This document shows positions 50,897 through 60,929 of a stretch of DNA of 64,000 nucleotides, in pieces (the stretch's first letter is position 1; every line of letters starts with the position of its first letter). This DNA comes from an uncultured Parvularculaceae bacterium. Lineage in GTDB: Bacteria; Pseudomonadota; Alphaproteobacteria; Caulobacterales; Parvularculaceae. Under the pieces are notes generated by a model. The model had not been told where the DNA came from. It worked only from the letters and a program-made list of their open reading frames with translations, and ran no database searches. The stretch is taken from contig CAMYLZ010000014.1 of the NCBI GenBank assembly GCA_947259375.1, forward strand, positions 30,400-94,399, given 5' to 3'. Position numbers and translations under genes: made by a program.

Positions 50897-51655
50897 TTAC
50901 TGTCTGTCACGCGTTTGCGCGACATCGTCTTCGGTTGAGAGTTTGTCGTGAAAGGTGAACATGATCGCCGCTTCGATGCGGTTGGAGACGCCGAGCTTTG
51001 AAAAGCTGCGCCGGATTAATGTGTCGACCGTGTGCGCGGAAAGGCCGAGCGTTTGCGCAATCTCCTTGTTTGTGTTGCCGCGCGCGACCAGGCGCATCAC
51101 ATCCGTTTCGCGACCCGACAATTGGAAATTGTTATTGCCGTTGATCAGCTCGTCGAAGCGCAAATGCATCGCATGGCACGCCACTTGAAGCTGGCGAAGT
51201 TGTGTTTTGGTGAACGGAAATTCAGCGCCGCGCCTCGACAAAGCGAACACTGCGAGCTCGCCAGGGCGACGCGTGACGGGGACGGCGATGCCGTCGATGA
51301 AACCTTCAGCACGCAGCTTGGCGTAAACTTCACTTTGTTCGGGCGTTACGCGTTTGCTGTCTTGCGCAGCGAACCAGTGAAACGGTTCGAGCTTTTCAAT
51401 CAATGATGAAATGACAGGGTCGAAATCGACCGACCGCCCGGCGCCGAAAAGCGCGTCGGCGATCTCCGCATTCGCTTCGATGCGCGCGCCTTCGCGCGCT
51501 GATACGGATCGGTAAGAGCGGCGTACGACATAATAAGCGATCGACTCGAATCCCAGCGCTGCAAACAGCTCTCGAAACAGTTTTACTAGGGTCTTTAAAT
51601 CGTGAATGTCGGCGGAGCGCTGAATAAATGAATCGACCGAAATGGTTTCGGTCAT
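50897..51655 (-). CDS. LuxR-type regulator with autoinducer-binding-like N-terminal domain
   Basis: C-terminal LSGRETDVMRLVARGNTNKEIAQTLGLSAHTVDTLIRRSFSKLGVSNRIEA; N-terminal FDPVI...PFHW...GFIDGIAVPV. Confidence 0.9.
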   Translation of the reverse strand: MTETISVDSFIQRSADIHDLKTLVKLFRELFAALGFESIAYYVVRRSYRSVSAREGARIEANAEIADALFGAGRSVDFDPVISSLIEKLEPFHWFAAQDSKRVTPEQSEVYAKLRAEGFIDGIAVPVTRRPGELAVFALSRRGAEFPFTKTQLRQLQVACHAMHLRFDELINGNNNFQLSGRETDVMRLVARGNTNKEIAQTLGLSAHTVDTLIRRSFSKLGVSNRIEAAIMFTFHDKLSTEDDVAQTRDRQ

Positions 51656-51749
51656 GCATTCATCCTCCAAGGGCATTCATGTCGGATAATATGCTACGAC
51701 GGCGGCGTGGATTTCGCAATTCGCCATCGCAGAAAAGCGCAGCATTGAC

Positions 51750-53729
51750 TTACTTTTCGTAACCGCTCGGCGCGGCGTCAAAGCCGCAATCAGCGCGCGC
51801 GCCCTCCAGAACAAAAAACGCCAGCCGCGGGTCGCCGGAAAAACGCCGTGACGCGGCCCATAGCGGCGCCGGATCGATCGGCCGTCCCAGGGCTTCCGCC
51901 GCAAGATCCCGCGCATAAGAATTATGGAAATAGACGCATCGGCCTTCATCGGCGAAAGCGTGCGCGGCCGCCGCCGGCCCTGCGGTCGATTTATCCCAGA
52001 TGGTCATAACTTGGACGCCTCTTTGCTCCGCCGGGATAAAGCTGAGCGGCATGCCGGTTATCACCAGCGCACCCGCGTCGATCGGCGCTGATATATCGCG
52101 CGCCATGGCGCGTTGTTCCGCCAGCGTGCGCGCATGAACAACGCCTTCATATAAATTGACGGCGAGCCCGTAGCCAAGCGCGAATAACGCCGCCCAAGAG
52201 GCGATGAAGCCTTTGCGCGCGCCTGGCGGGGCCGAAAAGGCAATGCAAATGGCCGCACAAAGCGCTGCTGCAATCAGCCATTGCGGATAAAGCGCCGTAG
52301 GCGTCATAAAGCGTTCCTGCGTCAGGCCGACTTGCTGTAGGGCTGCAAATATGATGCATGCGCTGAGCAGCGCAATCAGGGCGGTCTGGCGGCGAATGCC
52401 GGCGCCAGCCGTCAGCCAGCGCAATCCGCTGGCTCCCAATATCGCCAAAAAGGGCAGTGTGGGAATGAAATAACGCATGGAATAGCTGCCGCCGCCGTGC
52501 CATTGATTGAGCGCATAAAATGCAATCGGTCCGGCAATAGCGAGAAGGCAGAGGGACGTTCCCGAAACCGCCCGGCCGCGAAACAAAAAAAGGGCTGGTG
52601 CGGTGATTAAAGGCGCCCAGGGCAGGCTCTGTAGCAACGCCTTTTTCGGATACCCCCAAAACAGGAGGTGGCCATATTCATTCCGTTCAACCCCCGCTTG
52701 GTAATAGGCGTCATGCGCTTGCAGGTTGACGACCAGCACATAGACGCCTTTGGCCATGCGCCAGGCGAGCGCGCCGGCTGGCGTCAGTGCCAATATTGCG
52801 ACGAGGCCCGCAGCGGCAAGCCACGCCATTATTCGCGGATGGCGCGTTGCGCGCGTTTTTTGGGCGAGGCGCGGCAGGTTGAACGCCCATGCAGCCGCGC
52901 CGGCTGCGCCAACCAGCGCAATCACAGCGGCATATCGGCCGAGGCTGTCATTGCCGACAGAGTCGCCATAGGAAAACGGGGTGAAGGCGCCGAACTTTAA
53001 TTGATTGAGCCATGCGGAAAGGAGCAGGCCCGGTGCGGCGCCAATCGCCAGCGCTAATGGCGCGAGCCGATCGTCAGGCCGTGAAAAAATCCGCAACCAG
53101 AAAAATATCGTCAGGGCGGCAAGGAAAGCATCGATCCGGATGTTGAGAGCGGCGCCGATGAGCAGGCCTGAAAGGATGTAAAGACCAAGCGCGTCTCGCC
53201 GCGCCGGTGTGGCTTGCGCGAGGATGGCGGCATAAATCGCGCCGAGCCAGAATGCGAGCGAGACCATGTGCGGCCAGATTGCAAAGGCGTAAGTGGGGGC
53301 GAATGTCGCCAGAGCGAATATCGCTGCGGACCATGCGCCGATTTGTTCGTCGTAAAGCCGCCGGCCGATTGCGAATGTCAGCCAGATCGACGCCGCAAAG
53401 CCAAGGGCGTTCATGACGATCAGCCCGCGGACGCCGAGAACCTTGAAAAACGGCGCGGCCAGCAGCGCATAGCCGCTTGGATATTGCGGGTAGACTTTTT
53501 CGTTATGAATGATGGTCAACTGCTTCGCCAGTGGCGGCGCGCTATCGACGCCGCCAGTATCGGCGATAAACAAAGCGCCATGCTCGGCCATGGCTTGCGC
53601 CATCTGATAGTAAATGCCGCCATCGATAATGAAAGGCGCGGCCGGCATGAGGAACGCGCCTGCGAAGATCGCAATGGCGGCGGCGATGAAAACCGGCGAT
53701 TTCAAATGGCCTTTACCGGCGGCGGTCAT
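51750..53729 (-). CDS. Polytopic glycosyltransferase-like (GT39/PMT-type) membrane protein
   Basis: 659 aa, many TM helices, DGGIYYQMAQAMAEHG and YPSGYALLAAPFFKVLG. Confidence 0.75.
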   Translation of the reverse strand: MTAAGKGHLKSPVFIAAAIAIFAGAFLMPAAPFIIDGGIYYQMAQAMAEHGALFIADTGGVDSAPPLAKQLTIIHNEKVYPQYPSGYALLAAPFFKVLGVRGLIVMNALGFAASIWLTFAIGRRLYDEQIGAWSAAIFALATFAPTYAFAIWPHMVSLAFWLGAIYAAILAQATPARRDALGLYILSGLLIGAALNIRIDAFLAALTIFFWLRIFSRPDDRLAPLALAIGAAPGLLLSAWLNQLKFGAFTPFSYGDSVGNDSLGRYAAVIALVGAAGAAAWAFNLPRLAQKTRATRHPRIMAWLAAAGLVAILALTPAGALAWRMAKGVYVLVVNLQAHDAYYQAGVERNEYGHLLFWGYPKKALLQSLPWAPLITAPALFLFRGRAVSGTSLCLLAIAGPIAFYALNQWHGGGSYSMRYFIPTLPFLAILGASGLRWLTAGAGIRRQTALIALLSACIIFAALQQVGLTQERFMTPTALYPQWLIAAALCAAICIAFSAPPGARKGFIASWAALFALGYGLAVNLYEGVVHARTLAEQRAMARDISAPIDAGALVITGMPLSFIPAEQRGVQVMTIWDKSTAGPAAAAHAFADEGRCVYFHNSYARDLAAEALGRPIDPAPLWAASRRFSGDPRLAFFVLEGARADCGFDAAPSGYEK

Positions 53730-53994
53730 GGGAGCTCCTCAAGGCCACAGGGTTAGCGCCGCGCGGTTAATAAGGGGTTGTTTACCAAGCCTGTTCGGGG
53801 GCGGGTCATAGCGCTCGGCCAATTGTTAACGCGCGCGAAAGGATAAAATGGGTATGACGGTTCAAGAATGGAATTGACCCTCCGGTGGCGGGGCGCGGGG
53901 GAACGCGCTGGCGCGAGCGCGTTGGCGGTTCGCGCGTTATTGACCCTGCGGCGCGGGCCAGAGCGAGGCGGTTACCGCACGGAAACGAGCGTTG

Positions 53995-54939
53995 ATGACG
54001 ACCCTTAGAATGTTCACAGCGGAACTTTCGGCGCGCGCCCAAGACTGGGTTGTTCGGCGCAAGGGGCGGTTGCGGTCGATTGCGCTCATCGCCGCGATTA
54101 TCCTGTTTATCGTCGGGCTCGCGCTTAGCCTGAAGGCGACGCCCGATTTACTGGAACGGCTGAGGCTCTGGCCGCTCTTAATCGTCCTCTTCCTGATCAT
54201 CCCGGTCACCATTGTGCTGAGCGCATTGGATTTTCAATTGCTGGCGAAACTGTCCGGTGCGCGGGCCGGTTTTTGGCGCGCCGCAGAGGTCGTGATTTAC
54301 ACAAGGGCGGCGAACATGCTCCCAATTCCAGGCAGCATTGCCGTGCGCATGGCGGTCCTCAAAGGCGCCGGCACGACCTTTCGGCGCAGCGGCGGCTTGA
54401 TGGTGCTGTTCACTTTAATCTGGGGTGGCATCGGATTTTGTTATTCAGCATTCTGGTTATCCGTTCAGGGAATATTGTCTTTCGCGTCAGCATTCACGTT
54501 TGTCGGCCTTCTGATTTTGACGGCGTGCATTGTTTTGGCGAGGCGCTTTCGCGCGGAGCCGTCCGGCCTCGTTGGCGCGGCGTTGTTGCGGTTTGGGATG
54601 ATCGCTCTTGAGGCGATGGCCTTGGTGTATGCTTTGGAAGGTGTCGGCGTCAGCGCAAACTACGAGCAGTCGGCGATACTGGTTGTCGCATCGTTTTCGG
54701 CAAGTGTTGTGCCTGTAGGACTCGGCGTTCGCGAAACGCTGATTGCGGCGCTTGCGCCAGTGGCCGGTATCGACCCCGCAAGCGGTTTCCTGGCGGCCGC
54801 AATCGTCCGGTTTTTGGCGATGTCTTTTTTGGCGTTAACGTCTGTAGGCCTGCTCTTCGCGGGGGGCGGGTTTCGTCCAATGGAGCGCCTTGAAAAGGCG
54901 GGCGCCAAGCATGTTACGAAACCAGGAGGCGCCTCATGA
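53995..54939 (+). CDS. Lysylphosphatidylglycerol synthase TM-region / flippase-like family protein
   Basis: 8-TM layout, LDFQLLAKLSGARAGFWRAAEVVIYTRAANMLPIPGSIAVRMAVLK; PVGLGVRE. Confidence 0.75.
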   Translation: MTTLRMFTAELSARAQDWVVRRKGRLRSIALIAAIILFIVGLALSLKATPDLLERLRLWPLLIVLFLIIPVTIVLSALDFQLLAKLSGARAGFWRAAEVVIYTRAANMLPIPGSIAVRMAVLKGAGTTFRRSGGLMVLFTLIWGGIGFCYSAFWLSVQGILSFASAFTFVGLLILTACIVLARRFRAEPSGLVGAALLRFGMIALEAMALVYALEGVGVSANYEQSAILVVASFSASVVPVGLGVRETLIAALAPVAGIDPASGFLAAAIVRFLAMSFLALTSVGLLFAGGGFRPMERLEKAGAKHVTKPGGAS

Positions 54940-55033
54940 AGGTTCTACTACCGTAAAAAGTTTTCCTCGGCTGACAGGACGCCGCAACCGCAAGGCCGGT
55001 TGCCGATAATGCCGAACTGGACGAAATGAGATT

Positions 55034-55804
55034 ATGAATAGCGACGATATATCCACTTATTATGACGGTTTCCGGGATACGCGAATGTCGCGGTATCGCG
55101 TTTTTGGCAATCGCCGGCTCAAGCTTGCTGCAAATCGGGCAAAATCGTTAATTCGCGAAGACGACATTATTGCAGATTTTGGTTGTGGAATTGGTCTTGT
55201 CTCGGAGGAATTGGCTGGCGCCAAGCCCGGCGTCCGCGTTGTGGCTGTCGATATATCGGCGGCAAACATCGAATATGCAAAACATACTGTAAAACGTGAA
55301 AACGTCGCATTTCGCAAGGTTGGACTAAATAATGGCTGCGAAACACTGAAGGCGGAACATTCGAAAGGTTACAATGTTCTGGTTCTTGTAGACGTAATGG
55401 AACATATCGCAGAGGAAGCGCGTTCGGACCTTTTGGAAGAACTCGCTGGCATTGCGGCCGAAAACGCCTATCTTGTTTTGACATATCCAAGTCCTGAGTA
55501 TCAACGGTATTTGTTGGCGCACCAGCCGGATGAGTTGCAGATTATTGATAACATCATTGAACGGACGGACCTGTTATCAGAAGCTGCACAAGCCGGTTGG
55601 ACGTTAAAGGCATTTGAATATGTCGATGTGTGGATGTCGAACCAGTATATCCATGCAGTGTTTCAAAAAGGCGAAACGCCCCTCGCTCTGGAGAGAGTGA
55701 GGCGGCCTTGGTTCGATGTGGCGGTTGAAGGAATAGGGATCGTCCTTCAATTTCCATTTCGTGTAGGGCGATATGGGTGGCCAGCGATTCGGCTGCGAAA
55801 ATGA
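55034..55804 (+). CDS. Class I SAM-dependent methyltransferase
   Basis: IIADFGCGIGLVSEELA; VLVLVDVMEHI. Confidence 0.9.
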   Translation: MNSDDISTYYDGFRDTRMSRYRVFGNRRLKLAANRAKSLIREDDIIADFGCGIGLVSEELAGAKPGVRVVAVDISAANIEYAKHTVKRENVAFRKVGLNNGCETLKAEHSKGYNVLVLVDVMEHIAEEARSDLLEELAGIAAENAYLVLTYPSPEYQRYLLAHQPDELQIIDNIIERTDLLSEAAQAGWTLKAFEYVDVWMSNQYIHAVFQKGETPLALERVRRPWFDVAVEGIGIVLQFPFRVGRYGWPAIRLRK

Positions 55805-56946
55805 CGGGCGCCTCGTTCGCCATCGCTGCAAGTTCGTTCAACAAACCGTCTGAAACGTTTATTCGTGATCATGCGCAAACGATCGCGCCGGGCGCGACGA
55901 TATTGTTATCGGATGAAGCGCCGGGCGGCGCTCTGGCGCGGTTTCCGGCATTGTCGGGCATCGGATTCGGCGCGGCGCGTGATGCGCCGACGGCAATTGG
56001 GCGCGGGGTAAATACCGCCAGGCGTTTCTGGCGGCGCTACGCCTTTCCTGTGTTGCCCGCGCGCGACCGGCGCAAGGTCGCCGCATTTCTGACCGAACAT
56101 GCGCCAAAAGCGCTGATGGCCGAATATGGCCCGATGGGCGTCATGCTGGCCGAGCCGGCGGCGGCGGCGGGCGTGCCGTTATATGTGCATTTTCACGGCT
56201 TTGATGTTTCTGTCATCTCGCGGATGCCGTTCTGGCGGAGCCGATATCGCGCGTTGTTCCAGCGCGCGGCCGGGGTGATTGGGCCGTCCCGGTACATTGT
56301 CGATTTGCTTTCAGGGCTCGGGTGCCCGCGCGAAAAACTTCATGTGTGTGCTTGCGGCATTGACCTCGCGCGTTTTGTCGTTTCTGACCGCGATCCTTTT
56401 CGCCTGGTCGCGGTCGGACGCCTTGTGAATAAAAAAGCGCCGCATCTCGCGATCGAAGCTTTTGCAAAAATCGCGGGCGAGTTTCCTCAAGCCCATCTCG
56501 ATATGATTGGCGCGGGTCCGTTATATGGGCGGTGTCGCGCGATAATCGACCGACATGGTCTGACGCACCGGGTGATTCTGCATGGGGCGCAAAGCCATGA
56601 CTTTGTTGCTCAAAAGATGGGGGAAGCCTCGATATTTCTGCAACATTCCGTAACCTCGCGGTTGGGCGATGTGGAAGGAATGCCTGTATCGGTTCTTGAA
56701 GCCATGGCCTGCGGCCTTCCTGTCATCGCGACGCGCCATAGCGGCATTCGCGAAGCGGTTGTTGATGAAGAAACCGGTCTGCTGGTGGATGAGCATGATG
56801 TCAGCGCAATGGCCGATGCGATCCGTGAATTGCTAAGCGCGCCGGGGCGTGCTGCAAGAATGGGCGAAAAAGCGCGCGCGCGGGTTGAAGCTTGTTACAC
56901 GCAGGAAAAATCAGCGCAAACCCTGCGGTCGATCATGGGGCTGTGA
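55801..56946 (+). CDS. Glycosyltransferase family 4 protein
   Basis: HFHGFDVS, VGRLVNKKAPHLAIEAF, EGMPVSVLEAMACGLPVIATRHSGIREAV; ATGA overlap with upstream gene. Confidence 0.94.
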   Translation: MTGASFAIAASSFNKPSETFIRDHAQTIAPGATILLSDEAPGGALARFPALSGIGFGAARDAPTAIGRGVNTARRFWRRYAFPVLPARDRRKVAAFLTEHAPKALMAEYGPMGVMLAEPAAAAGVPLYVHFHGFDVSVISRMPFWRSRYRALFQRAAGVIGPSRYIVDLLSGLGCPREKLHVCACGIDLARFVVSDRDPFRLVAVGRLVNKKAPHLAIEAFAKIAGEFPQAHLDMIGAGPLYGRCRAIIDRHGLTHRVILHGAQSHDFVAQKMGEASIFLQHSVTSRLGDVEGMPVSVLEAMACGLPVIATRHSGIREAVVDEETGLLVDEHDVSAMADAIRELLSAPGRAARMGEKARARVEACYTQEKSAQTLRSIMGL

Positions 56947-56973
56947 TGCATGGGGCGTATTTGCGGCGATGCT

Positions 56974-58032
56974 TCAGGCCGCCGCCCTCGCGCTCGCGAT
57001 CGCGCCCTTTTCGACATAATCGACAATAAATTTCGTCACGTCGATGGTCTCGTTCAGCATAGATTGACGGCGGGTCTGTGCGTCCATTTTGATCGCATAC
57101 GGATCTGTCGCGGCAATCTTCGCAAGATAGGCGAGCGCGTCGGCTTGTCGCCCGCCATTGAAGTTTTTTACGAGCCCATAGCGCGTTTGCTGTTCGTCAT
57201 TAACGCCGCGCCCGGATTTTGAAACGAAAACGGCATGCGTCCCGAGGCAGGCGGCCTCCGACGCCATGGTCGAGCTTTCGCCAATGACGAGCGTTGCGCT
57301 CGCGAGTGCGTGGTGGATGTCCTCCACCGGCAGGTTCAGGCGCAAATGCTCGAATTCCGGCGGCAGCGGTTTTTCAGACGAGATATAGACCGGACCCAAA
57401 TGCGCGAGCGTTGCAATGGCCTTGCGCTTGCCGGCGAGGTCGAAGCCGCTTTCGCCGCCATCATGGATCGATTCCCAGGCGACGAAGCGCAACAGCGTGA
57501 ATGGTTTTTCCGGATCAAGCCCATGGGCGCGCAGCCGTTCCGGATCGGGCGCGAACCTGTTGGGGTGGAGATAAGCGAGCTCGTGATAGCCGTCATAACG
57601 CGAATGTTTTGCGCCATAATCATGGCGGAAACCACGCGGCGAAATCCACGCATCGGCAAGGCGCGATACGAGCTGGTTCAGCTTGTGCGTCGTTTCATTG
57701 TCGTAAAATACAATGGTGTGCACATTTTCAAGCGCCCCGGCGACGGCGATTGACGGTCCCATCAGGCCGAGCATCACATCAGGCCTGAAGTTGCGGATCA
57801 CGCGCCGGGTTTTCCAGATGCGCTCTGCAAGTTCGCCGGCGAGCGGAATTTTCCCCGCCTTTTGCACGGAAAGCACCTTGTGGTCGAGCCCATATGCATC
57901 GAGCAATTGCGTCGCCACGTCTTTTTCGCGGGAAAGAATGCGAACCTCGTGCCCGCGCGCGTTGAGCTCTTGGACCGCGTGGCGAAAGAAATGCACATGG
58001 GCCGGATGCAGAATGTCGATTAGGACGCGCAT
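56974..58032 (-). CDS. DUF354 domain-containing protein (GT-B-like)
   Basis: MRVLIDILHPAHVHFFRHAVQELNARGHEVRILSREKDVATQLLDAYG. Confidence 0.9.
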   Translation of the reverse strand: MRVLIDILHPAHVHFFRHAVQELNARGHEVRILSREKDVATQLLDAYGLDHKVLSVQKAGKIPLAGELAERIWKTRRVIRNFRPDVMLGLMGPSIAVAGALENVHTIVFYDNETTHKLNQLVSRLADAWISPRGFRHDYGAKHSRYDGYHELAYLHPNRFAPDPERLRAHGLDPEKPFTLLRFVAWESIHDGGESGFDLAGKRKAIATLAHLGPVYISSEKPLPPEFEHLRLNLPVEDIHHALASATLVIGESSTMASEAACLGTHAVFVSKSGRGVNDEQQTRYGLVKNFNGGRQADALAYLAKIAATDPYAIKMDAQTRRQSMLNETIDVTKFIVDYVEKGAIASARAAA

Positions 58033-58172
58033 ATATCGCCGCCGCCTTTGTCCATCAGCCATTTGTTTACTGAATTAAGGGGCGGAGATTTCCGGATTGT
58101 TAACGCTGTATTTGCCATGGCGCGCTAGGAACAGGCGTGTTTCTCCATTGGCGGCAAGGCGGCGGCGCAGGC

Positions 58173-59204
58173 ATGACCAAGCTTATCATTCAGATTCCTT
58201 GTCTTAACGAAGCAGACACCATCGCGCGGACGATCGCCGACCTGCCGGCGGCGATTGATGGCGTTGATGAGATCGAGGTCCTGATCATTGATGATGGGTC
58301 GAGCGACGACACTGCAGCGGCGGCGAAGGCAGCGGGCGCCCATCACGTTATTTCCAACGGCGTTAATCGCGGGCTGGCGCAAAGCTTTCAGCGCGGTCTT
58401 GACGCCAGCCTCCGGCGTGGCGCGGACATCATCGTCAATACCGATGGCGACAATCAATATCACGGGCCTGATGTGGCGGCGCTGGTGCGCCCGATCCTCG
58501 ACGGGCGTGCGGATATCGTCCTTGGCGACCGGAAAACGGAAGCGATCGCGCATTTCTCGCCCTTGAAAAAGCGCCTGCAAAAAGCCGGCAGCAGGCTTGT
58601 CAGCCGGCTGGCCAGTGCCGAGATCGCCGATGCGGTCAGCGGCTTTCGCGCCCTGTCGCGCGAAGCGGCGCTCGGCATGACGGTGCGTTCCAGCTTTTCC
58701 TACACGACCGAAACGCTGATCCAGGCGGGGCGGCGACGCATGCGTATCGCTTCCATACCCATACGGACGAATAAGGTCGAGCGGCCCTCGCGCCTGTTCC
58801 GGTCAATCCCGCAATTTCTGGTGCGCACCGGCCGCACCATGCTGCGCGCATACGCCATGTATGAGCCGTTGAAGGTGTTCGCCGGGGTTGGCGCGGTGTT
58901 GATGTTGGCAGGCGCGGTCCCCGTGGCGCGGTTCTTGTTTCACTATTTTATGGGCGACGGGGCGGGCATGGTTCAGTCGCTGATTATCGGCGGCGTCTTG
59001 ATGCTGATGGGCGCGATCTCGGCAATGTTCGCGCTCGTCGCAGACCTCGTGGCCTATAACCGGCAGCTTCTTGAATTGACGCTGGAGCGGGTGCGAAAGC
59101 TCGAATATGCGCTCGACGCCAAGGAAACGGCGTCGAAGAAACGCTTTCCCGCCGCGAAAATCCGTGAAGAGCTTAGCGCCTTTAGGGACCGGGCCTTGCG
59201 GTAA
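58173..59204 (+). CDS. Glycosyltransferase family 2 protein
   Basis: LIIQIPCLNEADTIARTIADLP, VLIIDDGSSDDT, NTDGDNQY; two C-terminal TM helices. Confidence 0.94.
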   Translation: MTKLIIQIPCLNEADTIARTIADLPAAIDGVDEIEVLIIDDGSSDDTAAAAKAAGAHHVISNGVNRGLAQSFQRGLDASLRRGADIIVNTDGDNQYHGPDVAALVRPILDGRADIVLGDRKTEAIAHFSPLKKRLQKAGSRLVSRLASAEIADAVSGFRALSREAALGMTVRSSFSYTTETLIQAGRRRMRIASIPIRTNKVERPSRLFRSIPQFLVRTGRTMLRAYAMYEPLKVFAGVGAVLMLAGAVPVARFLFHYFMGDGAGMVQSLIIGGVLMLMGAISAMFALVADLVAYNRQLLELTLERVRKLEYALDAKETASKKRFPAAKIREELSAFRDRALR

Positions 59205-59247
59205 CGGCGTCGCAATTTTCGGGCGGCGAAAGGCAAGTGAACGTGCT

Positions 59248-59799
59248 ATGCCCGGCGCCATGGCGAATTACGCTTACACGCTTTTCGACACCGCGCTTGG
59301 GCGCTGCGGCCTTGCCTGGGGCCCGGCGGGCCTGCGCGCTGTCAGTTTTGCTCATGACGACGAGGCGGCGACGATCGCGGCCTTGCGAAGGCGCGCGCCG
59401 GATGCGGCCGAAGCACCGCCAACGGCGGAAATGGCGCGCCTCATTGGCGACATCACCGCGCTGTTTGAGGGTGAGAAACGCGAACTTTCATATACGGCTC
59501 TCGATATGGACGGCGTCAATGCGTTCGATCTTTCCGTTCTTGCACTGACGAAAGCGATCGGCCCAGGTGATTTGAAGACCTATGGCGAACTGGCGCGCGC
59601 ACTTGGCGATGTCGGCCAATCGCGCCGGGTCGGGCAGGCGCTGGGGCGCAACCCCTTTCCCATCGTCGTGCCGTGCCATCGCGTCGTCGCCGCCGACGGC
59701 GCCATGACCGGTTTTTCCGCCCCCGGCGGCGCGGCGCTCAAACGCCGGCTGTTAAAGATCGAAGGCGCGTTGGAGCCGGAGCTGTTTGACGGGTTTTGA
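59248..59799 (+). CDS. ogt: Methylated-DNA--[protein]-cysteine S-methyltransferase
   Basis: NPFPIVVPCHRVVAADGAMTGFSAPGG active site. Confidence 0.96.
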   Translation: MPGAMANYAYTLFDTALGRCGLAWGPAGLRAVSFAHDDEAATIAALRRRAPDAAEAPPTAEMARLIGDITALFEGEKRELSYTALDMDGVNAFDLSVLALTKAIGPGDLKTYGELARALGDVGQSRRVGQALGRNPFPIVVPCHRVVAADGAMTGFSAPGGAALKRRLLKIEGALEPELFDGF

Positions 59800-59873
59800 C
59801 GCTTTTCGCTGCGTTGCCGGCTGCCCAATGCGCCTCGCGCGAGCCATGTTAAGCGTCGCTATGGCGCGGGCGG

Positions 59874-60839
59874 TCAAAAAACCCGACCGGCCCAAGATGT
59901 TCGCGGCCCGGGGGGGGCGGTCCAATCCATGAGCGGCGCTACTGCGACGATGTTCCCGTTCTCGCCGCTGTCATTGGCATAGCTCGCGCCGCGCATCGCT
60001 TCGAAGTCGATGGTATCGGCTATTCCGGGGAACTGGAAAAGATCGCGCGCATAAGCCCACAGATTGGGATAGTCAACGAGGCGGCGCCGGCTGCATTTGA
60101 AAACGATGTAATAGATAGCGTCAAAACGGATCAGCGTTGGAAACAGGCAAATGTCCGTCGCCGTTATCGTGTTTCCAAAAAAGAAACGCTGGCCGGCCAG
60201 TCGCGCCTCGAGCTGATCGAGGGCGGCGAAAACATCTTTTACGGCGCCTTCATATGCGGATTGGGATTTTGCGAAGCCCGCGCGATAAACGCCATTGTTG
60301 AGCTGGTCGTAAAATTGTTGGTTGGCCGCTTCGATTTCGTCCTGAAGTGCTGCCGGATACAGCGTATATTCATGCTCTGCATGAATGTTGCTGACGAAAT
60401 CCAGCCCGCGCATGATTTCGGCGGATTCATTCGATATGATTTTCTGCTCGCGACTGTCCCACAAGACCGGCACGGTCACTCGGCCCGTATAGGTTTGATC
60501 GTGAAGCCGATAGAGCTGGTGCAGATTGCGGATGGACTTTCCGGCGCCGGGAACCGGCCAGGGCGCGCCATCCGCCATGGCGTATCCTTCCGGCCGCCGG
60601 CCAAAGGCGAAATAGACCGGAACCGAACGCTGCAATCCCTTGATGGCGCGGGCAATGGTCGTTCGGTGCGACCAAGGGCAGGACCAGGAGGCGATCAGGT
60701 GAAAACGGCCGGGCGCATCGCTGATCAGTTGGCCAATTTTGCGCGGATCGCATCGTAATTGCGATTTAGCCCTTACAAATGCGCCGTTTTCGTGAAGTTG
60801 CTCTTGGTGGGACCAGTGGCCGTCAATCATCATTCCCAT
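59874..60839 (-). CDS. Glutathionyl-hydroquinone reductase-type glutathione S-transferase
   Basis: HLIASWSCPWSHRTTIAR, VPVLWDSREQKIISNESAEIMR; ORF open to 60899, MGMMIDGHW start typical. Confidence 0.9.
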   Translation of the reverse strand: MGMMIDGHWSHQEQLHENGAFVRAKSQLRCDPRKIGQLISDAPGRFHLIASWSCPWSHRTTIARAIKGLQRSVPVYFAFGRRPEGYAMADGAPWPVPGAGKSIRNLHQLYRLHDQTYTGRVTVPVLWDSREQKIISNESAEIMRGLDFVSNIHAEHEYTLYPAALQDEIEAANQQFYDQLNNGVYRAGFAKSQSAYEGAVKDVFAALDQLEARLAGQRFFFGNTITATDICLFPTLIRFDAIYYIVFKCSRRRLVDYPNLWAYARDLFQFPGIADTIDFEAMRGASYANDSGENGNIVAVAPLMDWTAPPGPRTSWAGRVF

Positions 60840-60929
60840 GCCTGGCTCCATCGTTGATTTCGCAATATAGCCCTGAACGCCCCACAGGTCTGTTGCCAAG
60901 GGCGTTATAAACGGTCTAATTTTTATACC

